In this document: in pieces, positions 1 to 9,249 of the stretch
How the letters are laid out: the number at the start of each line of letters is the position of its first letter
Numbering within the stretch: the stretch's first letter is position 1
Assembly (NCBI RefSeq): GCF_052057775.1
Contig: NZ_CP195121.1
Coordinates: 744,001-808,000 of the forward strand
DNA: 64,000 nucleotides
Origin: Methanococcoides sp052057775
Lineage (GTDB): Archaea; Halobacteriota; Methanosarcinia; Methanosarcinales; Methanosarcinaceae
Direction of reading: 5' to 3'
Position numbers and translations under genes: made by a program
The notes under the pieces: generated by a model
The model's input: the letters and a program-made list of their open reading frames with translations, nothing else
The model's database searches: none
What the model was told of the DNA's origin: nothing

Positions 1-45
1 TCCATTATGTCTTCTTTTGTGACTATAGTTACTCACTCCTTTATG

Positions 46-1338
46 TCAATATTCAGGATGCCAACGTTCCATATGCTTGGCATGGGTATTGAGATAGAAC
101 CCTGGCTTGAAGAATTTGTCATAGAACTCCAAGTCAAGATGATGTGCCTGCAGATATGGCATAGCATATATGCTGGGAACGGTACCAGGGAATTTGCCAA
201 AATGGTCGTAAATATGCTGTGCCTGCAGGGTTACGCATTCCTTGAAATGGTCATCATGAACTTTGGCACTTGACCTTACTTTTGGGCTGTCCTTCCACGG
301 ACCTGGCGTATCAGAGTGAAATGGACCACCTGGGCCGAACTTGCGTTGGACGAATGCTTCAACAGCGCTCTTCATATCCTTGTAGTGAGGTGGACAATAT
401 CCCTCAAACACACCTTCAAGTCCCGTGGGATTTGGAAGAGACCAGCGATCATCAGTGTCATATCTGAATCCCAGACCAGGGACATCAGGATTCCCGCTTG
501 CTCCAAGAACGGAATAAGGGTCCATGCCGTTGAAAAGCCACCCACCCAATCCCATTGCCTGAAGCATCATCATACCTGCATAGCAAGATGTGGAGAGTTC
601 GGTAGTAAGCTCGGCAAAGGACCAGAGTTCAAGGTAACTCAAGGGAAGGGGATTTTCCACATCCACAAGGTCACTGTATTGCTCTAATCCTTCTATTTTT
701 GTTCCGTGGATGTCATCATAAAAACATACTTTGTTCTGTGTATAGTAACATAGGCCTGCAATTACATGCTGGGCAAGGTCTCCGACCGGTATGACCAGAG
801 TAGTTCCTGGATGATTGGCAACCCAGGTGTTGTGTGCTTCGATGTATGGCATTTCTGGAGGGAGTTTCAATCGTCCATCGGCAACTTTGCGAATTCTTTT
901 TTTGTGTGCTTCCAAAAGTGTTTCCATATCAAGAGTACCGTCTTCATTTGGTTCACCTAGAGCGGGGGCATCCCTTGTCTCAAACAAATAGACTCCATCG
1001 TCATCAGTGAAAAATATCTCGCTGGTATGGAAACCCGCAGCTGACGGGAAGGTTCTTCCACCTGCAGAGCCAGCGTAGTTCGAGAGGTGTGGCACATACA
1101 CCTCTCCACGCATTATCATATCATGCCATCCCGTATTACCTGCTACTGCAGTCAGCAATAGTATCTGCTCAAGCTCTGTAAGTGGCTTTGGCTCGTACTT
1201 GGACTTATAGGCGAAGTATCCATCTGGGATCTCAGCTCCCATGAAAAATCGACGGCTCCGTCTTCCCAGAAGTGTCTCAACAAGTGAAAAATTACGTGCA
1301 TCTTCAAATCCTGGTGGGAATTTCTTTGGATTGGTCAT
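46..1338 (-). CDS. Nitroreductase-fold protein, function unknown
   Basis: A soluble 430-residue protein with no signal peptide or membrane span. Residues about 24-75 contain an RRSRR stretch followed by a helical segment ending in LLLTAVAGNTGW, which resembles the start of FMN-dependent nitroreductases. Near residue 255 the sequence LQAMGLGGWLFNG resembles the conserved GLGG segment of that fold. The chain is about twice the usual nitroreductase length, with a long C-terminal region rich in His and aromatic residues that I do not recognise. The start is supported by a GGAG ribosome site six bases upstream. It is transcribed alone, toward the window edge. The fold is an inference from short motifs, and I propose no substrate. 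Confidence 0.6.
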   Translation of the reverse strand: MTNPKKFPPGFEDARNFSLVETLLGRRSRRFFMGAEIPDGYFAYKSKYEPKPLTELEQILLLTAVAGNTGWHDMIMRGEVYVPHLSNYAGSAGGRTFPSAAGFHTSEIFFTDDDGVYLFETRDAPALGEPNEDGTLDMETLLEAHKKRIRKVADGRLKLPPEMPYIEAHNTWVANHPGTTLVIPVGDLAQHVIAGLCYYTQNKVCFYDDIHGTKIEGLEQYSDLVDVENPLPLSYLELWSFAELTTELSTSCYAGMMMLQAMGLGGWLFNGMDPYSVLGASGNPDVPGLGFRYDTDDRWSLPNPTGLEGVFEGYCPPHYKDMKSAVEAFVQRKFGPGGPFHSDTPGPWKDSPKVRSSAKVHDDHFKECVTLQAQHIYDHFGKFPGTVPSIYAMPYLQAHHLDLEFYDKFFKPGFYLNTHAKHMERWHPEY

Positions 1339-1769
1339 GTTAATCTCCTGATATGTTATAGCTATTGATTCTGCTATCTGTTCGTATCAATTTGGAGACT
1401 GAAAAAAAGAGTAAAGTATTGGTTCTTTCTTGCAGATTAAGATTAGATTCTGGTGTAGAAAGAATAAATCAATCAATTTCTGAATTATTCTGTATAGTAA
1501 CGAAATGTCATGCCTTACTCCCAGTATACTGCCCCATTAAAAATTCTTTTATAAGGTATTTAGTATTTGTGGATCTTCAGAATTTGTCTAAGAAACCCAA
1601 TACAAGATTGACCCAGAACGTCCTCATATCATTTTTATGCACCAGTCATAGGTTGATTTGGGTTTGCATTGTTTGAAGCACAGTGGCTAAAGAAACACCA
1701 AATCCGATTAACCGATAAAAACAAAGAATGGGCATCTAATTAGAGCCCTTTGTCTCTTTGAACAATACT
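1339..1769. other. Intergenic stretch without a supported gene
   Basis: About 430 AT-rich bases between two minus-strand genes. One open frame on the plus strand (1365-1676) has no ribosome site and reads as unrelated, low-complexity protein. The end next to 1338 must carry the promoter and ribosome site of the nitroreductase-like gene. I see no RNA gene or repeat here. Confidence 0.5.
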
Positions 1770-2132
1770 TTATTTGAGAAGTTTTAGTGCATCCCGACAT
1801 GCGGCTACTGCGGGTGCTCCCGAGGTAATGGAGATTACTTCCAGAGTTTCCATAATCTCTTCTTTGGTGGCACCGTTCTTAAGGGCACTTTGCATTTGTA
1901 CAACCGTACATCTTTCACATTGTTTGGATGCAACAACTGCAAGAGCCATTAATATTTTGTATTTTGCAGGCAAAGCGCCATCGGACAACAGTTTATGATT
2001 GCAACGGTTGTATTTCTTTAAGAATTCCGAATCTATATCTCTAATGGTTTCAAGAATGTGAGGAGTGAAACCAAGTTTATCGCTCATACTATCCAGTAAC
2101 TCTTCGTGTTCAAGTTCTTCATGTTTAGACAT
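1770..2132 (-). CDS. Carboxymuconolactone decarboxylase / AhpD-like protein
   Basis: A 120-residue all-helical protein of the CMD/AhpD family. The core around residues 50-110 includes a CERC pair in the position of the family's redox CxxC (residues about 72-75), followed by the usual pattern of a Gly-Ala turn and a glutamate-rich helix. AhpD-type members normally have a His a few residues after the second Cys; that position is not His here, so peroxidase-reductant activity is uncertain while disulfide chemistry remains plausible. The gene is divergent from a small ferredoxin gene, and the 150-base gap holds both promoters. The shared upstream region suggests, without proof, a common redox context. 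Confidence 0.75.
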   Translation of the reverse strand: MSKHEELEHEELLDSMSDKLGFTPHILETIRDIDSEFLKKYNRCNHKLLSDGALPAKYKILMALAVVASKQCERCTVVQMQSALKNGATKEEIMETLEVISITSGAPAVAACRDALKLLK

Positions 2133-2284
2133 TTGATACCCCCAATTGTCTTACAAAAATTGTATGATTACTTACTATTTATTGTTTTTTCTACAGCTGA
2201 TTGAAATAGATTTCTCGTATATTTATAAATACAAAGGTTTCCAAAATTAAAAATATTGTAAATGCCAATTAAGGGAGCTTATTT

Positions 2285-2515
2285 ATGGCAGATGTAAATA
2301 ACAAAGTAGCTGAAAATGTAGAAGGAGCTTATTATGTAGATGATCAGTGTATCGCTTGTCAGAGATGTACAGATGAAGCTCCAGAAAATTTCAAAATGAA
2401 CGACAACGGTTCGCATTCTTTTGTATTTAAGCAACCGGAGAATGATACTGAAAAGAAGCATTGCGAGTATGCCATGGATTCATGTCCTGCGGAAGCGATT
2501 GGAAATGATGGATAA
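2285..2515 (+). CDS. Small single [4Fe-4S] ferredoxin
   Basis: A 76-residue ferredoxin. The cluster ligands are visible as CIACQRC (CxxCxxC) in the N-terminal half and the Cys of DSCP near the C-terminus, which is the arrangement of monocluster ferredoxins. In many relatives a further Cys after the CxxCxxC motif (xxxCP) forms a disulfide with a Cys preceding the last ligand. Here the first partner is Ala (EAP) while the second remains (KHC), so the disulfide cannot form. The chain is acidic, as expected for an electron carrier. A GGGAGC ribosome site lies just upstream. The electron partners are unknown; the divergent neighbour is an AhpD-like protein. Confidence 0.85.
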   Translation: MADVNNKVAENVEGAYYVDDQCIACQRCTDEAPENFKMNDNGSHSFVFKQPENDTEKKHCEYAMDSCPAEAIGNDG

Positions 2516-2872
2516 GTGGATAACTGATCTTTAAAGCACCTTCCCCTTTTTTATTCATGTTTTGTTTTTATCTTAACCTTGAAGCTTCAAACTTCCACAA
2601 AGTAAAGATGCTGCCTGTCAGGACAGTCTATATCCAGCTTTAGAAAGATACGGGTGATATAACTTTGCTTAATTTACCTAGGTTCTGGACACAAGTTAAT
2701 CCTTGTTTTAATCAACCCTATTTTGTGTGAGATCTCAGAGAATCCTGTAGTAAATATCACCCCTCTAATTTCTAATTTCCATCTCTGTATAGCGTTTTAT
2801 GAGGCGGTGGCGTAAATTACTTATTGTTAACTTTACAGACACTTATACAATTAATAAAAAGTGGTGGGTAAT
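2516..2872. other. Intergenic stretch upstream of the protease
   Basis: About 350 bases with no supported reading frame. It should carry the 3' end of the ferredoxin transcript and the protease promoter. A GGTGGG ribosome site sits at 2862-2867, just before the protease ATG. I see no other structure. Confidence 0.5.
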
Positions 2873-4396
2873 ATGAGAAATACAATACCAATACTTGTCA
2901 GTATGCTAATACTGTTGTCTTTAATGATTATCCCAAGTGCAGCTGCTCAATCTGATAATGAGAAGGTGCCGGTTATCATTGGATTCAAAGACAAACCGGA
3001 TGCAGCTCTTGTCAAAGCATTTGGTGGAGATGTAAAACAGGAATACACAATAATTCCCGCGATCTCGGCTGATATTCCTGTAAAAGCGTTGTATGGACTT
3101 TCGATGAATCCCAATATCGAATATGTGGAGTATGATGCAGAGGTGCATGCCATGGAACAGACAACTCCATGGGGTATAGAGAGGATAGGAGCTCCGGTGG
3201 TCCATTCAACATATACGGGAGATGGAGTGAAGGTCGCCATCATAGATACGGGAATCGATTACAACCACCCGGACTTGAATGCCAGCTATGCAGGTGGCTA
3301 CGATTACGTTAACAAGGATTACGACCCCATGGATGACAGAGGACACGGAACCCATGTGGCGGGTACAGTGGCAGCAGTAAACAACGAATTTGGCGTAATT
3401 GGAGCAGCTCCAGATGCTGAGCTCTATGCAGTGAAGGTGCTTGATTCCGATGGAAGCGGATCCTACACCAACGTCATATCCGGTGTGCAATGGGCGGCTG
3501 ACAATGAAATGGATGTTGCATCCATGAGTCTGGGAGGTGGTTTGAATTCGATTTCTCTCAAGAGAGCATGTAACAATGCCTACGAACAGGGCGTGGTTCT
3601 GGTAGCCTCCGCGGGGAATAGTTATGGGGGGCGCGTGAGTTATCCAGCAGCGTACGATTCAGTTATCGCAGTGTCAGCCACTGACGAAGATGATACGATA
3701 GCATATTTCTCCAGCATCGGTCTGCAAGTCGAACTTGCAGCTCCTGGAGTAAATGTCAATTCGACAGTTCCGGATAATAAGTATGACTATAAGGATGGTA
3801 CAAGTATGGCTGCACCCCATGTCACAGGCACAGTGGCACTGTTGCTGAACACGAATATCCATACAGACTATGATGCCAACGGAGACAGTAGCTGGGACCC
3901 CGCTGAAGTAAGGGAAAGGTTGCACGATACTGCTACTGATATGGGGGACTCTGGAAAGGACATTTACTATGGCTACGGACTTGTCAACGCTTCTGCAGCC
4001 GTTGATTTTGGAGCCACTGAACCGTACCCTGAACCGTACCCTGAACCGCCATCTGGAGGTAACATGCATATTGCAAATATAGTCATGGGTACAGGCACAA
4101 AGGCAGCGGGCCCATCAAATGTCTTTGTATGGGCTACAGCTACTGTGATAGTTGTTAATGAGGCCGGATCTCCTGTCCCGGATGCCACGGTAAGTGGTAC
4201 TTGGAGCGAGCTGACTTCTGATAGCGATACCGGCATAACAGGGGCTGATGGAATAGTTACCTTAAGATCAGATAGCGTCAAGAATCCTGGAAGTGGGGGA
4301 ACGTTCAACTTCACAGTAACTGGTGTTGCATGTGATGGGTGGTTCTGGGACGTGGACAACAGTACAATCTTTAATAGCACAGACGTTCCTAATTAA
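2873..4396 (+). CDS. Secreted subtilisin-family serine protease (S8)
   Basis: A 507-residue exported protease. The order is a signal peptide (about 1-26, ending AAA), an inhibitor-I9-type propeptide (about 32-95), the subtilase domain (about 100-385), a short EPYP repeat linker and a C-terminal beta-rich domain of about 110 residues resembling an Ig-like fold. Counting from this start, the catalytic residues are Asp125 (AIIDTG), His158 (GHGTH), Asn249 (AGN) and Ser311 (GTSMAAP). I chose ATG 2873 over an in-frame GTG at 2861 because the GTG lies inside the GGTGGG ribosome site. The protein probably acts outside the membrane. A terminator hairpin follows directly. The substrate is unknown. Confidence 0.92.
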   Translation: MRNTIPILVSMLILLSLMIIPSAAAQSDNEKVPVIIGFKDKPDAALVKAFGGDVKQEYTIIPAISADIPVKALYGLSMNPNIEYVEYDAEVHAMEQTTPWGIERIGAPVVHSTYTGDGVKVAIIDTGIDYNHPDLNASYAGGYDYVNKDYDPMDDRGHGTHVAGTVAAVNNEFGVIGAAPDAELYAVKVLDSDGSGSYTNVISGVQWAADNEMDVASMSLGGGLNSISLKRACNNAYEQGVVLVASAGNSYGGRVSYPAAYDSVIAVSATDEDDTIAYFSSIGLQVELAAPGVNVNSTVPDNKYDYKDGTSMAAPHVTGTVALLLNTNIHTDYDANGDSSWDPAEVRERLHDTATDMGDSGKDIYYGYGLVNASAAVDFGATEPYPEPYPEPPSGGNMHIANIVMGTGTKAAGPSNVFVWATATVIVVNEAGSPVPDATVSGTWSELTSDSDTGITGADGIVTLRSDSVKNPGSGGTFNFTVTGVACDGWFWDVDNSTIFNSTDVPN

Positions 4397-4429
4397 GCTA
4401 GTTGGTGCCTTCTTGGCATCAGCTTTTTT
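4396..4429 (+). terminator. Hairpin terminator after the protease
   Basis: The stem pairs GGTGCC with GGCATC plus outer AGC/GCT bases, with a short loop, and is followed by six T. It starts right after the stop codon. Confidence 0.55.
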
Positions 4430-4539
4430 CTTTAATATTTGTGGGCTGGCAGTTGAATTTCATGTGAGAAATATAACGGCTGGAATGGTCTGGCTTAATT
4501 TCTGGCTATGAACACACAAATACTATTGAAGTTAAGTAC

Positions 4540-4592
4540 AAAAAAGCAGATAAACAGATATCGAAATCTTACAAAACATCGATATCTGTTTA
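4540..4592 (-). terminator. Strong inverted repeat downstream of tRNA-Arg
   Basis: Two perfect 14-base arms (4551-4564 and 4579-4592) flank a 14-base loop. On the minus strand the hairpin is followed by CTTTTTTG, so it can end transcription of the tRNA gene that finishes at 4614. Confidence 0.6.
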
Positions 4593-4613
4593 GGACTTTC
4601 TAAACATTTTCAG

Positions 4614-4688
4614 CGGACCCGGTGGGAGTTGAACCCACGACCCCCGGGTTAGAAGCCCGGTGCTATATCCTGGCTAAGCCACGGGCCC
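4614..4688 (-). tRNA. tRNA-Arg (anticodon UCU)
   Basis: Folds as a 75-nt cloverleaf. The acceptor stem pairs GGGCCCG with CGGGTCC (one G-U), the anticodon stem is CCGGG/CCCGG with loop CTTCTAA giving UCU, and the T arm is GTGGG TTCAACT CCCAC. The discriminator is G. No CCA is encoded and no intron is present. It decodes AGA and AGG. Confidence 0.95.
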
Positions 4689-4903
4689 AAATGAATTTGG
4701 GCGGATGAGATACGACATAGGCGTTTATACATAAAAGCCTTTTGTATAGAAGCCGATTCCTGATGGAATTTATTTAGCTATATTCTATTTTTCTTCTATA
4801 GTAATGCGATTTTTCAAAACTAATTTATTAATACGCCCAATTTTTATAATATGTATATCTTTCATTCTTTATATCATCCCGATTATCAGAGGTCTCAAAG
4901 TTC

Positions 4904-5458
4904 ATGCAAAGCATTCTCATTTTAGGACTCATTTTCTTCGCAGTAATGATACTTTACAATCTGAAAAAAGCAGTAACAGAGAATGGCAGCTACCTTGGTG
5001 CGACTTTCGGTTTACTCATGTTCATCTCAACCCTGCTTATCCTGCTTGGACATACACTGGTCGGCAGTTTCGGATTCATTATCATTCTGCTTCTATCTTT
5101 ATTCTATTCCAAAACGATATCAGAAATAAGGATGAAGCAGTTCATGAAGGGAATGGAAGGTGTAGAGTACATATCATCGCCTGCATTAAGGGATATCTTT
5201 AATCTAAAGTTCTGGGGTGTCTATGCAATGAAAATTGGAGCACGAAAGGCAGCGATAGGTTGTTCCCTGTTCCAGACCAGCTTTGTTATCTTCATGCTTG
5301 GAGTTATGGATCGGTTCCTGAAAAGTCCCATGGAAATGACATTCCTGGTCCCTTTTGCAATTGTGATGTTCCTGGCAGGATGGCGTGAGTATGAATCTGT
5401 GTTCAGGAAATATTCTGAGCAGCAGTTAATGGATAGTGTAAATGATAAGGAACAATAA
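4904..5458 (+). CDS. Integral membrane protein, function unknown
   Basis: A 184-residue protein with about four hydrophobic segments: near residues 1-18, 31-65 (long enough for two spans separated by GHTLVG), 110-135 and 145-160. The loop between the second and third segments and the C-terminal tail are charged. I recognise no catalytic motif and no family. The gene stands alone between tRNA-Arg and ilvE. An ATG at 4804 in another frame opens a longer but unconvincing frame, while this one has the composition of a real membrane protein. The reading frame is well supported; the function is not. Confidence 0.7.
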   Translation: MQSILILGLIFFAVMILYNLKKAVTENGSYLGATFGLLMFISTLLILLGHTLVGSFGFIIILLLSLFYSKTISEIRMKQFMKGMEGVEYISSPALRDIFNLKFWGVYAMKIGARKAAIGCSLFQTSFVIFMLGVMDRFLKSPMEMTFLVPFAIVMFLAGWREYESVFRKYSEQQLMDSVNDKEQ

Positions 5459-5621
5459 CTAAGGTTCCAGTTATCTTTTTCCATGTTCTGTCGGTTGATC
5501 GTCGATTGTACTGGCTTCTATATTTCGGCTGGCACGAATATTCATATATAACATAGATAACATCAGGGATACAATATTTAAAAAAACGTACCTTTAACCG
5601 GTATTACTAAAGAGGATTCAT

Positions 5622-6500
5622 ATGAGCGAATTACTGATCTATTTCAACGGTGAGTTTGTCACAAAGGAAAATGCAACGGTTTCTATCTACGACCACGGTT
5701 TCCTGTACGGTGACGGTGTCTTTGAGGGAATCAGGGCATACAACGGTCGTGTCTTCAAGCTCCAGGAGCACATTGACAGGCTGTACGATTCTGCGAAGGC
5801 AATTGCTCTTGAGGTCCCTATCTCAAAGGAAGAGATGAGTGAGGCCATCCTTGAGACACTCAGGAAGAACAACCTTAGGGATGCATACATCCGTCCTATC
5901 GTCACACGTGGAATTGGTGATCTTGGTCTTGACCCACGCAAGTGTGCAAAGGCCAGTATCTACATCGTTTCACAGGAATGGGGAGCAATGTATGGCGATC
6001 TCTATGAGGTCGGTCTTAAGGCAGTCACAGTCGCAGTCAGGCGTAATGCACCGGATGCACTGTCCCCTAACATCAAGTCACTGAACTACCTTAACAACAT
6101 CCTTGCCAAGATCGAGGCAAACGAGAAGGGTGGCGATGAGGCTATCTTCCTTGACCAGAACGGTTTCATCTCCGAGGGTTCCGGAGACAATATCTTCGTT
6201 ATCAAGAACGGCAAGGTCTACACTCCACCAACCATCAACAACCTCAAGGGTATCACAAGGGCTACTGCGATCGAGCTTCTCGAGGAGCGCGGTTATGAGG
6301 TCATTGTCACAAACCTCGGTCTTTTCGATATGTACACTGCAGACGAGGTCTTCGTCACAGGTACCGCAGCAGAGGCTGCACCTATCACCAAGCTTGACGG
6401 AAGGCCTATCGGAGACGGTTCTGTTGGTCCTATCACCAAGGTAGCAGTCGCTGCTTTCGAAGAGGTTACCGGCAGCACAGGTACCCCTATCTACGAATGA
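5622..6500 (+). CDS. ilvE: Branched-chain amino acid aminotransferase
   Basis: A 292-residue PLP-dependent class IV aminotransferase, which carries out the last step of valine, leucine and isoleucine synthesis with glutamate as amino donor. Visible signatures are YGDGVFEGIRAY (residues about 30-41), the PLP lysine in SLNYLNN.LAK (about 155-165), the SEGSGDNIF segment and the C-terminal FVTGTAAE motif. The length is normal for the family. The start follows an AGAGGA ribosome site, and an archaeal TATA-like ATATTTAAAA lies about 40 bases upstream. A hairpin terminator overlaps the stop codon, so the gene is probably transcribed alone. Confidence 0.95.
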   Translation: MSELLIYFNGEFVTKENATVSIYDHGFLYGDGVFEGIRAYNGRVFKLQEHIDRLYDSAKAIALEVPISKEEMSEAILETLRKNNLRDAYIRPIVTRGIGDLGLDPRKCAKASIYIVSQEWGAMYGDLYEVGLKAVTVAVRRNAPDALSPNIKSLNYLNNILAKIEANEKGGDEAIFLDQNGFISEGSGDNIFVIKNGKVYTPPTINNLKGITRATAIELLEERGYEVIVTNLGLFDMYTADEVFVTGTAAEAAPITKLDGRPIGDGSVGPITKVAVAAFEEVTGSTGTPIYE

Positions 6501-6524
6501 TCTTTCTGAAGATCATTCTTTTTT
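6496..6524 (+). terminator. Hairpin terminator after ilvE
   Basis: Perfect 9-base arms (6496-6504 and 6509-6517) around a TCTG loop are followed by a run of T. The stop codon of ilvE lies inside the 5' arm. Confidence 0.75.
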
Positions 6525-6546
6525 CTATCTTAACTCTGAACTGACA

Positions 6547-7764
6547 ATGCCACGGAAAATATTGCATGACCTGCTCTCCATTGAGGATGCAAGGCAGCTT
6601 TTTGAAGGGCTCGATGTCCGCACCCATGTAAGGGAACTAAAAATTGAGGATTCAACAGGCCGTGTACTGGCAGAGGATATCGTTTCAGCTACTTCTGTAC
6701 CCAATTTTAACAAATCCCTCAAGGATGGGTACGCCGTTCGTTCGGAGGACGTGCTTTTAGCAAATGAAGTGCCGGTATCCCTGAAACTGCTGGGTTTCTC
6801 CCCGGTGGGACAACTCTCACAATATCGCGTGGGTGAGATGGAGGCTGTGGAGGTCGCAACAGGCGGTCCCATACCTGAAGGTGCGGATGCGGTCGTCATG
6901 GTGGAGAATACTGAGCTTCAGGATGGCAATGTTCTCATTAAAGTGGCAGTCAACCCGGGTCAGGAACTGATCCATGCTGGTTTTGACATAACGAAGGACG
7001 AGCTTGTGCTACGCAGAGGTTCCCGGATAGGTGTCCGTGAGGTAGGTGTGCTTGCAGCTGTCGGGATGAGGTATGTTGATATCAGGTCCCTGAAGGTGGG
7101 GATCATTTCCACCGGAAACGAGCTGACCGTGCCTGGCGAACCACTTGACCTAGGAAAGATCTACGATTGCAATTCCTATTCCCTCTCTGCAAGTGTTACG
7201 GATTGCGGAGCAGATGCTGTTTTATATGGTATCGTGAGGGATGACCGGGAGGCTTTCAGCGAAGCCGTTGACAAAGCAATTTCTGAGTGTGACCTGGTAA
7301 TGACTTCAGGCAGTACCTCGGCGGGGCCGGACGATTTCATGTTCAATATTATTGAGGATAAGGGTGAGGTCCTGGCACATGGTCTCAACTTCAAGCCGGG
7401 AAAACCTGTTGTTGTGGGCATTATCAATGAGATCCCGATCGTTGCACTTCCTGGCAATCCTACGTCCTCGCTCATGGTTTTCTATGAGTTTCTCCTGCCG
7501 TTTATCAGGAGAGGGTTGGGCGCACCGGAACCTGTGAGACGGGTAGTTTCGGGTGTTCTGGAGGATGATGTCGATTCCGGAGGTCGGTATGAACTTCATG
7601 CTGTGAGGCTGGAAGGGGACAGTGTGTTCTCTGTCAGCAAAACATCGGCATCGATCACCACTCTTGCAGCTGCGGACGGGTTCATTGAGATCCCTGCGGA
7701 TGTGTCCATGTTGAGAAGAGGATCTGAGGTTGATGTTGTACTCTTTGAAGATGTTTGCAGGTAA
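6547..7764 (+). CDS. moeA: Molybdopterin molybdenumtransferase MoeA
   Basis: A 405-residue MoeA/GephE protein that inserts molybdate or tungstate into molybdopterin, needed for enzymes such as formylmethanofuran dehydrogenase. It shows the MoeA order: N-terminal domains with NKSLKDGYAV (about 55-64) and VATGGPIPEGADAVV (about 103-117), the MoaB-like domain with STGNEL and the TSGSTSAGPDDF phosphate-binding loop (about 255-266), LPGNPTSS (about 302-309) and the C-terminal beta barrel. The usual loop is TSGGVSVGxxD, so the loop here is a slight variant. Archaea often carry two MoeA paralogues; I cannot tell which this one is. It lies 54 bases upstream of the DRG GTPase on the same strand. Confidence 0.93.
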   Translation: MPRKILHDLLSIEDARQLFEGLDVRTHVRELKIEDSTGRVLAEDIVSATSVPNFNKSLKDGYAVRSEDVLLANEVPVSLKLLGFSPVGQLSQYRVGEMEAVEVATGGPIPEGADAVVMVENTELQDGNVLIKVAVNPGQELIHAGFDITKDELVLRRGSRIGVREVGVLAAVGMRYVDIRSLKVGIISTGNELTVPGEPLDLGKIYDCNSYSLSASVTDCGADAVLYGIVRDDREAFSEAVDKAISECDLVMTSGSTSAGPDDFMFNIIEDKGEVLAHGLNFKPGKPVVVGIINEIPIVALPGNPTSSLMVFYEFLLPFIRRGLGAPEPVRRVVSGVLEDDVDSGGRYELHAVRLEGDSVFSVSKTSASITTLAAADGFIEIPADVSMLRRGSEVDVVLFEDVCR

Positions 7765-7818
7765 TTTCACCCCCTTCAAGGAAAATCTTTTTTATATTGA
7801 CGTACTGGTAGGGAGCAG

Positions 7819-8910
7819 ATGAGCATACACGAAGATATCCAGGCAGTCGAGGAGGAGATCCGTAAGACTCCCTACAACAAGGCAACATCCCATCACATTG
7901 GAAAATTGAAGGCCAAGCTTGCACGCATGAGGGAAGATGTGCAGAAGAGAGCTTCTGCCAAATCAGGCGGAGAGGGCTATTCTGTAAAGAAGTCAGGCGA
8001 TGCTACTGTTGCACTTGTGGGATTCCCTTCGGTGGGTAAGTCCACGCTTCTGAACAAGCTTACGGGTGCACATTCCGAGGTCGGTGCGTATGAGTTCACG
8101 ACCCTTGACGTGATCCCGGGTGTACTGGAATACAAGGGAGCGACCATCCAGATACTTGATGTGCCGGGTCTGGTAAGAGGTGCAGCCAGCGGCCGTGGCC
8201 GTGGTAAAGAGGTCATCTCTGTTGTGAGAAACTCCAATCTTGTGCTTTTCCTGCTGGACGTGTTCCAGACCGAGCACTATAATGTGCTGATGCAGGAGCT
8301 CTACGATGCAGGTATCAGGGTCAACATGTCCTCGCCGGATGTCACCATCAAGAAGAAGGACAGGGGTGGTGTGATAATCAGCACCACCATCGAGCTTGAA
8401 CTTTCCGATGACCTTATCAAGGCGATCCTGGGGGAGTACAAGGTACACAATGCCCACGTGCTTGTCAGGGAGAACATCAACATGGACCAGCTCATCGATG
8501 CCATGATGGCAAACAGGGTGTACATCCCTGCTGTGATCGTCATCAACAAGGTGGATATGGCCCACGAGGAGATCCTGGAGTTCTGCAGGGAGAAGTTCCC
8601 AGAAGCTACTTTCATTTCCGCCAATGAGGAGAAGAACCTTGAAGCGGTCAAGGACTTGATCTACGAAGCTCTGGACTTCATCAGGGTATACCTGAAACCA
8701 CAGGGTGGCCCCGCAGACATGGACGAGCCGATGATCGTGACCAACGGTGTGACCGTGGGGGATATCTGTGACCGTCTGCACCGTGATTTCCGTGAGAAGT
8801 TCAGGTATTCCCAGATATGGGGACCTTCAGCCAAGCATCCCGGTCAGCGTGCAGGTCTTGACCACAAGCTGATGGATGGTGATGTGCTGACCCTCATTAT
8901 CCAGAAATGA
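7819..8910 (+). CDS. DRG-family (Obg-like) translation-associated GTPase
   Basis: A 363-residue GTPase of the archaeal/eukaryotic DRG family. A short helical N-terminus is followed by the G domain with G1 GFPSVGKST (about 72-80), G3 DVPGL (about 114-118), an RGRGKE insertion and G4 NKVD (about 238-241). A C-terminal TGS domain (about 290-363) ends in GDVLTLI. DRG proteins associate with ribosomes. The length is typical. The start follows a GGGAGC ribosome site. It is probably co-transcribed with moeA and followed by a tRNA gene. Confidence 0.95.
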   Translation: MSIHEDIQAVEEEIRKTPYNKATSHHIGKLKAKLARMREDVQKRASAKSGGEGYSVKKSGDATVALVGFPSVGKSTLLNKLTGAHSEVGAYEFTTLDVIPGVLEYKGATIQILDVPGLVRGAASGRGRGKEVISVVRNSNLVLFLLDVFQTEHYNVLMQELYDAGIRVNMSSPDVTIKKKDRGGVIISTTIELELSDDLIKAILGEYKVHNAHVLVRENINMDQLIDAMMANRVYIPAVIVINKVDMAHEEILEFCREKFPEATFISANEEKNLEAVKDLIYEALDFIRVYLKPQGGPADMDEPMIVTNGVTVGDICDRLHRDFREKFRYSQIWGPSAKHPGQRAGLDHKLMDGDVLTLIIQK

Positions 8911-8961
8911 TCAATATTTTGCACAACAAATAAGTATTATTGTGCAATATGCAGGATGTGA

Positions 8962-9034
8962 AGTCCCGTAGGGTAGTGGTCAATCCTTCAGGCCTTTGGA
9001 GCCTGGGACCCCGGTTCGAATCCGGGCGGGACTA
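8962..9034 (+). tRNA. tRNA-Gln (anticodon UUG)
   Basis: A 73-nt cloverleaf. The acceptor AGTCCCG pairs with CGGGACT, the anticodon stem is CAGGC/GCCTG with loop CTTTGGA giving UUG, and the T arm is CCCGG TTCGAAT CCGGG. The discriminator is A and no CCA is encoded. Confidence 0.95.
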
Positions 9035-9249
9035 TTATTATTCATTTATTCCTGTTGTTCTATCTTCTTCAAAAAAAGCATTTTCGAGTGTTATCTGGCA
9101 CATTCCATTATTTTCAGACATCTCTTATTTTTTTTAATGTTCATGTTTCGAACAGGAGATCTCAACGAACCATTTTTACCAAATCTATATATTTGCTGCC
9201 AGAGAATTAAATTAGGATTCTATATCTGTCGGATGCGATGGTGGGAATT

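Noticed and set aside
1365..1676. 103-codon frame on the plus strand
   Set aside because: There is no ribosome site, the composition is atypical and no fold is recognisable.
7993..8781. 262-codon frame opposite the DRG GTPase
   Set aside because: It is antisense to a highly conserved gene and shows His/Val/Asp-rich non-protein composition.
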